From: Blattamonas nauphoetae | Taxonomy: Eukaryota > Preaxostyla > Oxymonadida | Assembly: GCA_033064195.1 (NCBI GenBank) | Contig: JARBJD010000036.1 | Span: forward strand, 186,001-250,000 | Direction of reading: 5' to 3' | Length of the DNA stretch: 64,000 nucleotides | Program-made: the position numbers and the translations under genes | In this document: positions 19,252 to 29,100 of the stretch, piece after piece | Numbering within the stretch: position 1 is the stretch's first letter | Layout: the number at the start of each line of letters is the position of its first letter | The notes under the pieces: model-generated | Database searches by the model: none | Seen by the model: the letters and a program-made list of their open reading frames with translations, nothing else | Told to the model about the DNA's origin: nothing

Positions 19252-21813
19252 TTAAAACGCGTCTGCCTCGAGGTTGTTGTAGGCATACGCTGTTCCTTTC
19301 AGCTCGGCAGGTGTGTTTGGTGGGATGGATTTGGGTGTGTCTGGTTTTGTTGGTTCTGGCTGCTCCGGTTCGGGCTCCTCCTTCTCCGGTTCGGGTTCTG
19401 GCTCGGGCTCTTCCTTGTTCTCCTCAAACTCGCCCTGTTCCTGCTCAAAGTCTTGTTCGTAGTTTTGCTCAACAGCTGGCTCTTCATTTGCATCGCTTGG
19501 GATGTTTTCGTTCTGAACGGCGTCTGAATCGAGCCCCTCTCCATTCCGCTCTGGGCTTCCCTCATCCTGGTTGAGCTGGCCGTCCTCCTGCTCGTCCTTC
19601 CACTCGTCGACCTGGTCGTCTCCGCCGATGAAGTCGTCTGCTTTGATGTCAGGTGCTCCTCCCTCCTTCTCCATCTGCTCCTGGCGCTGTCTGCGCAGTT
19701 CAGCTGCTTGCTTCTTCCTCTTCTCGATCAGGTCTTGGTGGTACACAGGCTTCATCTTTGGCTTGAAGAATTCTTTCGGATCAGCCGGCTTCTCCAACTT
19801 CCGTTTCCTCTCTTCGAGCTCCTTCCTCTTCTTCTCGTCGATTTGAGGGGCATGGGCTTCACGAACGAGGTGTCCGTATTGTTCCTTCCTCTCCATCTTC
19901 CGTCTCATCTCCTCCTCCTGCCGCTGCTTCTGCGTCTTCTTCATTCGCGTCTCTGCCTCTGTGATCTGTGCGAAGCGTCCTTTGTACAGGTTCATCTTCT
20001 CCTGGTGGACGGTGATGTCGATGGGGAACTGCTCCTGGTGCTTCTTCTTCTCCTCCTCGATCATCTTGGCGTGCTCCTTGATGTCGTCGAAGTCGATGGG
20101 GTTGAGCCGCTCTTCTCTCCTCCTTTGGAGCTCCTCCTCTCTGAGCCTCTGCTCACGTTCTTCGCGCGTCTCGTACTTCTTCTTCAGTCGCATGTAGAGC
20201 GGCTCGATGCCCTTCTCCTTTTCGAGGAGCTCCTTCATCCGCAGATCCTCAAACAGCATCTTCCGCCGTTCTGCCTCTTCCTTCCTCGCCTGCGCTTGTT
20301 GGTTGCGCATCTCGATGATCTTCTGGCGCTTCTCCTCGCGTGCTTGCTGGTTCTGTTCCTGCGATTGCTTGAGCTGGTCTTCGATCTTCTGCAGCTGTTC
20401 CTTCTCCCGCTTAGCCCGCTGCTTGTTTCGTTCTTCTTGCTCTTTCTTCAGCTTCTGGATTCTTTCCATCCTTTCCTTGATTTCCTTCAGCTGCTTGTCC
20501 TCCTCTTCTGTGAGTTCCTTCGGCGGCTTGGCTGGCTCTTCTTCAGTCGGAGCAGCAGCCTTCGCCTTTCCCTTCCCCGACGGCTTGGGCGATGTTTTGG
20601 GGGTTGTCTTGGAGGACTTGTTCTCGGCTGCGGTTTCTTTGAGGTAGATTCGAGTCATCTCGTCGTACTTTTTGATTCGCTCCTCGCGCTGCTTCATTTC
20701 CTCTTTTTCGATTTGATCCTTGTCGACCAGCTGCCTGCTTTCTTGGAGATACTCCTTCTTCCTCTTGTTGATTCGCGCCCGGATTTCATCATCCGAAAGT
20801 TGGAAGATTGGATTGCGGCGTGGAGGGACAGGGAGGGCGGAGCGGGTCTGTTTCAGATCCTCTTTAGGCTCCTCTTCTCCTTGCTCTCCTTCCTTCGCTT
20901 CCCCGTCTGCCCCCGCCTCTGTCAAAAATGTTTGCTCTCCTTCCTTGGTTTCTCCCTCCTTTTGTTCCCCTTCCACTTTTTCTCCTTCGTTTTCTGTTGT
21001 CTCTCCAGTTGGTTGTGCTTCACCATCTTGACCTTCCGGAAGTTCCTTGGTCTCCTTCTGCTCTTCTTCCTTCGCTCCCTCTTCTGATTTTCCTTGTGTG
21101 ACACCGAGTTGCTTTGGATCGAGAACGTAAAGTCTGGCTGACGAAATCAAGATATCCCAATGTGTTCTCACCATTCTTTTGACATGTCTCTCGACAATTT
21201 CAGCAGGTACGGGGTCTAGCTGATTGGGATCGGTTACACGAGGCATTCTGACGATTTTATCATTGAGATCAGAAAATGGCCGAAGTCCCATTGCCGTTTC
21301 GAGAGCTCCCTTATAAAAAAGATTCATTTCCTCTTCCTCTTTCTTCTTTGCATCTGCCAATGCAGCTTTTAAGCTTTCCGACAGCTTATTCTCCCTGACG
21401 AGTGCATTCTGAATGTCAGTGAGTTTTTCTTGATAGATCTTTGCATCCTCTTTCATTTCTCGACGCTGAGCGTAGCTAAGATGTTCTGTTTCAAGTTTCT
21501 GAGCCTGCTTAAGCCTTATTAGGAGTTGCTTGTTCTTTGTTTGATTGGAGACAATTTGACGTTTATCTTCTTCAAGACCGCATAATCTTGGATAACATGC
21601 AATCCCCGCTTCTTCCATCCATTCATTTACACCTTCCTCGATTGGTGGTTTTGGAAGTTCGGGTTCAGGTTCTGGTTCAGGTTCCGGTTCAGGTGTTGGC
21701 TCCTTTGGAGGTTCCGGTTCAGGTTCTGGTTCCTTCATTTTCTTACCACCATTGTCTCTTCCAGTTGAACGTCCAGGTTTTGCTGCTGCTTTTCCTTTTG
21801 CGTTGCGATTCAT
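19252..21813 (-). CDS. Large charged coiled-coil protein, unrecognised
   Basis: A single exon codes for 853 residues from MNRNAKGKAAAK; an in-frame ATG slightly upstream is less likely because the added residues look like 5' UTR. The N-terminus carries a proline/glutamate tract (repeated EPEPEP), then a conserved-looking block with WMEEAGIACYPRL and MVRTHWDILISSARLYVLDP. An acidic linker full of EGE repeats follows. The centre and C-terminal half are a long, highly charged single alpha-helix or coiled coil (ERMERIQKLKKEQEER), and a second acidic EPEPEPE tail closes it. Such proteins are common on axonemes and cytoskeletal roots, and several neighbours are ciliary, but no family can be named. 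It is tail-to-tail with PUS3. Confidence 0.65.
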   Translation of the reverse strand: MNRNAKGKAAAKPGRSTGRDNGGKKMKEPEPEPEPPKEPTPEPEPEPEPEPELPKPPIEEGVNEWMEEAGIACYPRLCGLEEDKRQIVSNQTKNKQLLIRLKQAQKLETEHLSYAQRREMKEDAKIYQEKLTDIQNALVRENKLSESLKAALADAKKKEEEEMNLFYKGALETAMGLRPFSDLNDKIVRMPRVTDPNQLDPVPAEIVERHVKRMVRTHWDILISSARLYVLDPKQLGVTQGKSEEGAKEEEQKETKELPEGQDGEAQPTGETTENEGEKVEGEQKEGETKEGEQTFLTEAGADGEAKEGEQGEEEPKEDLKQTRSALPVPPRRNPIFQLSDDEIRARINKRKKEYLQESRQLVDKDQIEKEEMKQREERIKKYDEMTRIYLKETAAENKSSKTTPKTSPKPSGKGKAKAAAPTEEEPAKPPKELTEEEDKQLKEIKERMERIQKLKKEQEERNKQRAKREKEQLQKIEDQLKQSQEQNQQAREEKRQKIIEMRNQQAQARKEEAERRKMLFEDLRMKELLEKEKGIEPLYMRLKKKYETREEREQRLREEELQRRREERLNPIDFDDIKEHAKMIEEEKKKHQEQFPIDITVHQEKMNLYKGRFAQITEAETRMKKTQKQRQEEEMRRKMERKEQYGHLVREAHAPQIDEKKRKELEERKRKLEKPADPKEFFKPKMKPVYHQDLIEKRKKQAAELRRQRQEQMEKEGGAPDIKADDFIGGDDQVDEWKDEQEDGQLNQDEGSPERNGEGLDSDAVQNENIPSDANEEPAVEQNYEQDFEQEQGEFEENKEEPEPEPEPEKEEPEPEQPEPTKPDTPKSIPPNTPAELKGTAYAYNNLEADAF

Positions 21814-21922
21814 CTTTGTAACGGTTGAAATGTAAATAATGGTTGTGATCATTATTTTTTGGGAAAGAAATGAAAAATATGACAGACAGATAGAAATGCA
21901 AGTTTAGCAAAAGGGTATATTA

Positions 21923-23424
21923 TCACTCGAGTAGAAAGAAATAGTGGGTGCCGCTCTGAGAGAACTTTTTCGTGACCATCCCAAATGGGTACACATCACT
22001 GAAAGTCATGACTCGGAGCTCGTCCGAGACATCCTTAGCAATGGGAGTGCCCTTGCAGAGGTACTGTACAGTCCCATCATCCTTCATAATCGTCACCGAC
22101 TCCTCGTCGACAAACAAAACACGCTTGAGCCTGGTGACGGAGTAGGGCAGCGGGTGGACGAAGAGCGGATGGGCGAGGTCGTCAGCCATCGTCGTGACCC
22201 GCCGTCTCCCCTTCACAACAACAATCCGTCCGCCGGTTGTGACGTACGCGTGGCAGTCGTGGTAGCACATGTCGTGGATGCCTTCGCCGTTGAAGAAGAG
22301 GGCGTTGTCGATCGGGGAGAAGATGTACCCTTCCTTCTCCGGGTCACTCGACACTCGCGCAAAGACCACTCCGTCGCTCGTCAGGAAGCAGCTCATGCGG
22401 CGGAAGTAGTGGACGGGTTTGTGCACGCCGAAGATGCCGAATTCGCCAGCGTCGGTGTTGAGAGCACCAGTGAGAGACGGCTCAGCGATGGGAACGAGAG
22501 TGGGGGAGGTGAGCTCGATGAAGCCGAAGTTGGGGATCGACGATTCGTACTGTTTGAACATCTTCAGATTCCCAACAGCAAACACTGCCCCGTTGTGAAG
22601 GAAGACGAAAGAGTTGAGTGTGTCCAAAGTGAAGTAGCGGACAGCAGAGCGCCCGCGTGAGCTGTCCAGGCGTCCGTCAGCGGTTGAGAAGAACGGCGGC
22701 ACGATCCATTCCTCTGATTCTGTGTAAGTTCCATCGATGTCCATGCCTCTCACCCAAATCTCGCCGGACAAGGAGAGTGCAAATGCTATCGACCCTTGGG
22801 ACTTTATTGACACGAATCTTTCTGTAATGGGAGGCAGCGCGATTGACTTGATCCACTGTGTGGTTCGTTCTTGATGGTGTTCGTCGAAATCTTCATTGAA
22901 CGAGATATTCTTCTTGTGCAGTCGATTAAGTCCATCGATATACACAAGGCATGATGCAATAAAGGATTTTTGGGGTCGAAGTGTTAGATTTTTTTGGAGA
23001 ATTGTTAGGCTGAGGATTGTCTGTGAGGCGGCGAGTTGAGTCTCTCGATCTTGAGTGATATCGAAGACAGCAGTTCGAATTGTGTTTCCCATTCCCGGTT
23101 TATTGATAGAAGAGAGCAAATATCTCACACTTTTCAGTTCTCTCAGGATTATTGCCTTCGTTCCAGTCGTATCCGTGATGGCTTTTAGAATGACGTAGAA
23201 AATGAGTGAAAACCTGTTGCAACAGCCCACCCGAACCGTGGATGAGTTGACAAATGGAATGTCGTTTGACAAAGCCCAATAAACTGAACTTAGTGATAGT
23301 GAAGAGACAAAACAGTTTGAAGATCTCGGATGCTCGTCATTTCGTGAACGACTTCTAAAAGGACATCAGCCCCAAGCCCAAGCAATCCTCCTTCGATGTT
23401 AAATCGTGAAGCGTGAAACGTCAT
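21923..23424 (-). CDS. F-box and RCC1-like beta-propeller protein
   Basis: Three exons (23314-23424, 23214-23283, 21923-23181) with 30- and 32-nt introns give 479 residues. The spliced N-terminus reads LGADVLLEVVHEMTSIRDLQTFIGLCQTT, a good F-box; the helix is only complete once the first intron is removed. From about residue 150 the protein has RCC1-like blades (GSIAFALSLSGEIWVRG, FFSTADGR, YVTTGGRIVVV), diverged but repeating at about 50-60 residues. F-box plus RCC1 proteins usually act as substrate receptors of SCF ubiquitin ligases; the substrate is unknown. Head-to-head with MNAT1, 63 bp apart. Confidence 0.65.
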
Positions 23425-23487
23425 GGGCTGAAGTTCTGAATAATTGAGCTCGATTGTCCGTTTTTTTTTCAATGGGGACAGAATGCG
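23425..23487. promoter_or_regulatory. Divergent promoter, 63 bp
   Basis: Separates the start codons of the F-box/RCC1-like gene (minus) and MNAT1 (plus). It contains a run of nine or more T residues; no known element is recognised. Confidence 0.4.
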
Positions 23488-24339
23488 ATGTCAAGAGTCC
23501 AGAGCACTTCATGCGATAACTGCAGAAGTCTATCATATCTTGGCCCGAACACAAGACAATATACAGCTCCATGCTCGCACAGATTCTGCCACAACTGTGT
23601 CAATCTCTTTTTCAAGCACGGTGTCACTCGGGCAAAATGTCCTGTCTGCAAAGTCGAATTTGGGAGAGGACAACTAACGACTTCAGTGTACGCTTTAGGA
23701 GATCCACGCCTTCATCGCGAAGCAAGGAAGCGAAAAGAATTATCTGCCTTTTTTGCTCTGAAACCTGAAGACTTTGAATCCATTTATGACTACAATGAAC
23801 ACCTAGAACGAATGGAAGATTATATCATGAATTTTGTGTATGAATACCAAGTTAAAGAGACACAAGATGCTCTCGACCAATACGAACAACAATACCGTGA
23901 ACGACTTGCAAAGCGAAAAGTGGAACAGGACAACTTGATGCGCATCAGACAGGAGGCAATTCACAGGGAAAAAATGATCAAACAAGAAAAAAATCGAGAA
24001 TACTTTGACTCTGAATTATCCAGACTCATTGAGCACCAACAAAAGAAGGAAGAAGTTGAACTTGCTCTCAGCAAAGGTAAAATCCTTCCAACATCGATCA
24101 AGGAACCAGATAACAGCGCTCTCTGGATAAACGGGCCAAATGAAGTTGTCCAAGAACAAAATGAGGAATCACAGCCAGCCAACCCATCGAACAGAGTCAC
24201 ACTCCGCAATTATCCTGCTCCTGTACCTAATCCCATTGATGAAACCATTCGTGAGACCAACATTCGTGCCTACGAACAATTTTACAAAGGCCTTCAATTA
24301 TCAGGAGAACCACTCACACAGTTCGGGATTTCTCTTTAG
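23488..24339 (+). CDS. MNAT1: CDK-activating kinase assembly factor MAT1 (TFIIH subunit)
   Basis: One exon, 283 residues (human 309). An N-terminal C3HC4 RING finger (residues about 9-53: CDNC, CSHRFCHNC, CPVC) is followed by the TFB3 signature (YALGDPRLHREARKRKEL, FESIYDYNEHLERMEDYIMNFVY). A long helical middle and a short C-terminal segment (GGL-like, here PNPIDETIRETNIRAYEQFYKGL) that in other species contacts CDK7/cyclin H complete it. MAT1 assembles the CDK-activating kinase and joins it to TFIIH for transcription and nucleotide-excision repair. No intron is seen, unusual among its neighbours. Confidence 0.92.
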   Translation: MSRVQSTSCDNCRSLSYLGPNTRQYTAPCSHRFCHNCVNLFFKHGVTRAKCPVCKVEFGRGQLTTSVYALGDPRLHREARKRKELSAFFALKPEDFESIYDYNEHLERMEDYIMNFVYEYQVKETQDALDQYEQQYRERLAKRKVEQDNLMRIRQEAIHREKMIKQEKNREYFDSELSRLIEHQQKKEEVELALSKGKILPTSIKEPDNSALWINGPNEVVQEQNEESQPANPSNRVTLRNYPAPVPNPIDETIRETNIRAYEQFYKGLQLSGEPLTQFGISL

Positions 24340-24707
24340 ATGATCTTTATGTTCTCCTTTTGTTTGTAGAGAAATGATTTCAGACAACAAAAAGGCATGT
24401 GGAGCTGATGATGAATCTTCAACCATTCGCGACACAACGGAATACTTCAGCTCGGTCCGTTTCCAGAAGAAGAGAGCCATGGCGAAAAGAATGAGAGAAA
24501 CACCCACCTGAATGTTTTTCCCCGAGATTTGCAGAATATTTCATGGTTTTGTAATCAGAATCTTGTTCTGACTTTTAATTCGGAATACGATTTCAATCTT
24601 GCAGTCTATTTGTGGAATACATTCAATCCATGAACTTTCGGAGATCGGTCGTTCGTCAAAACACACAAAACATTCTCTTGCCAAAATAAATACAGGGTTG
24701 ATCAAAA
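24340..24707. other. Gap with two mutually antisense short ORFs
   Basis: Between MNAT1 and the next plus-strand gene lie 368 bp. The minus strand has an ORF (24301-24507 including a non-ATG upstream part) with one hydrophobic span (VSLILFAMALFFWKR) that would overlap the MNAT1 3' end. The plus strand has an ATG ORF at about 24373-24510 with a charged 45-residue product. Neither shows a recognised family, and they cannot both be under strong selection. One could be a small membrane-protein gene; I cannot choose. Confidence 0.3.
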
Positions 24708-26028
24708 ATGTCGAATCTGGATTTGAACTTCATCGCGGATATTTCACAACCTCAGCAACCCCCTGTAAACACTGCAGTCCAAGAAGCCCCTGTAAAAACT
24801 GCACTGCAAGAAGAACGCGAAGCAATCCCAAAGCCACAAGGAGAACCAATCCCTATCGAAACAATCAAATCCAAAGTATTGTTTCCGTCGTTCACTCCTG
24901 CACGAATTACTGAATTGTCTACGAATCCTAGCATGATCAAGGATCCTGAACTTGAAGAACTAAAGAAAAAACCAATCAACCGAGCAGAGTTCATCGTCAT
25001 CCCGAAGATCAGACTCCCCGATCCGCCTGCAGATGAAAACAAGAGTGAAACGAGTTCAGGTCAAGGATCACTCTCCTCTAGTCAGCCACAGTCGACCGTC
25101 GGTGCCACCTTGAACCTTCTCCCTCCAGAATTGCAGCCGACTCCTGATGCGCAACAACCAAAAACGACGGCTCCCGCACCGTCTACTCCGGCAATGCATC
25201 CTGTATTCCATACAGCTGCGATCAAAACTGCTAAAGCAATCACTGAAATCGAAAAACAAAACAACCTTGTTGATCCTGCACTCAAGCTAACTACAGATGA
25301 AATCCAATCGTTCTCAACATTTATGAAGGATTCTGAAGCTAATCCGGACAAAACTAAGATCACAGTCCCCGAAGTACTCTTTAAGGCTGCTCACGAGAAA
25401 TTACTGAAATGGCCTGATGCAACAGCAATATTCTGTTTTGATTTGATGCGAATAATTGCCCTTTCACAGAATACAAATAGCTTATATCAAAACCACGTTT
25501 ATTTTTCTATCTTTTCCATCTTTCCAGACAACATTCCTCAACAAATATATCGACGCCCTCAACGCCAGAACACTCTGCGAATCGCCACAACAGCTTTGTC
25601 TGTTTTTTGGCCTCTGTGGGATTTGTAATCTCCTCTGCCACCAATCCACTTCTGTTTCTCTCGTCCCACTCCGCTCAAAAATTCTCTCCGCTTGTCTGAA
25701 GACTCCAACGAAGCCAATGTTCATCCATGCCGTGGCACTTTCTATCTGGAATCTTGTTTGCGCAAGTGTTACCTCAAATACCAGTCTTGCTTCTGATGTG
25801 ACACAAATCTGGACGTTGGCTGAAAGGCTGTTGAAAGACCCCCAAACCAAGTCCGAAGATGTTTCATTTGTTGTACGTGCATTGCTTCATCTGTCACGAG
25901 ATAAGGAATCACTTCAGAACCTACCAAAAGCTGCAATCATTTCGACATTGGAATCTCGTCTTCCCAAAGAAACAGAACCAGATTTGAAGGAGGCCATGAC
26001 CGAAACGATCACTAACCTCAAAGCCTAA
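24708..26028 (+). CDS. PUL-domain protein (PLAA/Ufd3-like C-terminal domain)
   Basis: Two exons (24708-25496, 25528-26028), intron 31 nt, give 429 residues. The first 190 residues are disordered and proline/serine-rich (LPDPPADENKSE). From about residue 195 the text follows the PUL domain of PLAA/Ufd3/Lub1: LTTDEIQSFSTFM, LLKWPDATAIFCFDLMRIIAL (rebuilt), then armadillo-like helices such as QQLCLFFGLCGICNLLCHQ and FIHAVALSIWNLVCASV. PUL domains bind the C-terminus of Cdc48/p97. The WD40 and PFU domains of full-length PLAA are missing, so this is a PUL-only protein or another p97 cofactor. The assignment is by pattern only. Confidence 0.65.
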
Positions 26029-26107
26029 TTCTCATTTGTTCTCATTCCGTTTTGTTTTTGAAGTCCCCATAACCACTTTTTTCTCCAACTGAACAGACTC
26101 AATAACA

Positions 26108-29100
26108 ATGACGTTGAATCTTCGTGAACAGTACGAAGCAGCCGAACTGTTTCACGAGGAATCAAAAGCAAAGGATGAGATTTTGGCTTCAGCTGCCCCA
26201 CTCTCACTCCAAAAATTGCGTGCTGGACCAAAAAGGTGCAATTCCACTTCTTTTTCATGAATTTTCTTGTCCAGCATTGAGAGACCTCGCCATTCACGAA
26301 TCAAACTCTCTGAAGATGAAGTCAAAACATTGACTTCAAAGGTTTCAGCTGGGTCAAGCCGTTCCAGTTTGTTCTCCTCTTTAAGAGTTTATTATGCTAA
26401 ATACATCTTTCAAAATTGCCTTACTCCATGTATCTCTACAATTTACTTAGATTATTCAATGATGAATAACATGAATGTCTCTAGAGAAGGACGGCACAAT
26501 GCAGTAATCCAACATTTCAAAGAACAACTCATTTCAGTTGAAGAATCGACCATTGAATCACTAGGAAAGTGTAAGGATGATCTTATTGATAAAATTCGAC
26601 AACTTGACGAGCGTATTATCCTTTCAATCTCACTCTTTTCAGAGGTGGAATCAGTCTTTGAATCAGAACTAAATGACAAGGTTCTCGGACGATACCGAAC
26701 GTTAGATCCCTTAACATCCATCTGGTCTCGGATTTCATGCCAATGGGATCGAGAACGTAATGAACTTGCCATGGAAACCTCTCGAACTCTCGGTCAGCTG
26801 GAGAACGATCTCATGCTTCATGTTTCAGAGGAAGTCCGGGCAGTGTTTCCGGTTCTCATTGACATTGGCCATCAACTGGCGGATGATGTCAATCGGACTT
26901 TGGAGGATATTGTCTTTCCTTACAACCTGCGGACACTCGAGAGGAGGAAGGAGCAACACCTCTTCATCAACGATTTCCGATTGGTCGAAATCAAGAAGAG
27001 GGACACGGACTACTACACCCGATTCCAGGAGAGAGAGATGCTGTGGAAGACGTGCCGTGTTGACGGAGCAAAAGAAGAGTTTACGAACACATTCGATGCA
27101 ATCGTCAGCAACCCGGACTTCGACCAGCTGTTCATCACGTTCACTCAAGCTCAGCAGGAGCTGATCCATACAGTCCATTCACTCCTTCGGGAAATGTCAG
27201 AATTCACAACACCAAAGCTGACAACTGTGTTTTACAATTCATTCGTCTCCCACACAATCGCGGGAGTTTCCGAAGATCTCGCCCAGCTTCATCTGTCGCT
27301 CCTTCCCAAACTCAAAGACTACGAGCTCACGTGCCAGTCACACGTGTCCAAAGCAGTCAATCTTCTCCGCAACAACCTCGAAGTGTGTTTGTCAGACATG
27401 GAGCCCGACGAAATCAACCGAGAGGTGAGCACCATTGTGGAGACAACAACGAAGGACAGAGTGAAGCAACGAGAAGAGAAGGTGTTGTCCATCCTGAAAC
27501 GAGTTGGTGAGAGCTTGTTCATCCAACAGGAGCAACGGCAATACGAAGTGGATCGTGTCCAGTTGTTTGTGCAGAGTGTTGCTCGACTGTGGGATGAAGT
27601 TGTTCAGATGATCAAAGATCATCACCTCACATATCAAACAGATGTGACGGCACTGTGGGACGAATACAACACGACTCTGAGCGGAATAGAGGACGAAATC
27701 GATTCGATACAAAGGAAAATGACGATTGCCCCAACACTCAATGACCTGGAGAAGCTTCATGCTGAAATCAAGTCGAAACTCGACAGGATTGGCGGTGTAA
27801 ACGTCCAGTTGAATGAAAAGGGCATGCAGCGAGCACTCACCCTGAAGACGCAGGCAGTCGATCTGAAGACTGCGATATTCGAGAAGTTGATGCAGTTCTT
27901 CCACATTCGCCCAGTCGACATTGAAGAAGATGTTGATGAGCAAGTCAAGGAGCTCAGACAAAAGCACGAAGGGAAGAAGGAGGAAACGTCGCCAGAAACA
28001 GAAGAGAAGACCGAGGAAGCTGAGCCAAAGAAGAAGAAGGGAGCACGAGCCAAAACACCCGTGAAAGGAAAGAAAGGGAAGAAGGAAGAAAGTGCCGAAC
28101 CGATTGAGGAGGACGCAAAGCCGGCTGAAGATTATCCAGTTGAGATCCTGACAGACAAGACGGGGACGAATTATGCTACACTGGCCGACCTCCGTCTTCT
28201 CTGCGCACCTCAACCACCGCTCCCGTTCTGCTCGAAGGAGATGTTCCCCTATCCTCCACTTCCCAGCGAAGAAGAGAAGCAGGCAGCGGAAGACCAACCT
28301 GAGGAAAAGGAACTAAACCAAACAACGAAAAAGGGAAAGAAAGAAGCAAAACCCAAAGCAGCTCCAAAAGCAGCGGGAAAAGGAAAGAAGAAGGACCCCA
28401 CGCCAGAGCCTGAAGTTGTTGAGGAAGAACAGCCCGTCCCAATCGAAAAGCCTCCTCCGCCGCCGCCGAAGGACGCAATTCCAGAAACACTGAACGGCGT
28501 CACGTGCTTCGTTGATGAGCGAATCGATCCGAACGAGTATTTTGGATTCCGCAGAACGGTTGTCGAGGCTTTCATTGATTGTTGCGAGTCGTCGTGCAAC
28601 TCGATGATCGAACTGAGCAACAACCAATCTGACCAGGATCAGAAACAATACACTGTTCATCTTGCTGACTCTCTCCGCAAACTCCGGCCACGTGCTGCCG
28701 AAATTGAACTCACCATTTTTGACATTCGGAAAGGAGAGCTCTCGGAATATTCTGAAAGATTGACGCGAGAGATGGAGACAGTGTCTCGCCTTCTTCAGCG
28801 GATCGAGGAGGATTCCGACAGACAGCAGGCTGAGATGAGAGACATTGCCGATCGATACATTCAACTGATTGACGCCGACAATCAGAAACTGAAGCAAATC
28901 GGGACAACTGACACGATCGAACGACATCTCCGCAAAACGAAGCAGGAGCATGACAGTTCTCTGAAAGAGCTGCAAAGCAAGCGACGACAAGCAGATCAGG
29001 CCATCGAAGCAGCAACCGATTCGATTGTGAAGCGAATAGACGCGTACACTTCTGAATCTCAAGGTTTTGCTGAAGCAGAAACGGAAAAGACCAAGAAGCA

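Noticed and set aside
19708-21087. 459-codon plus-strand ORF opposite the coiled-coil gene
   Set aside because: Leucine-rich shadow of a lysine/glutamate-rich coding strand.
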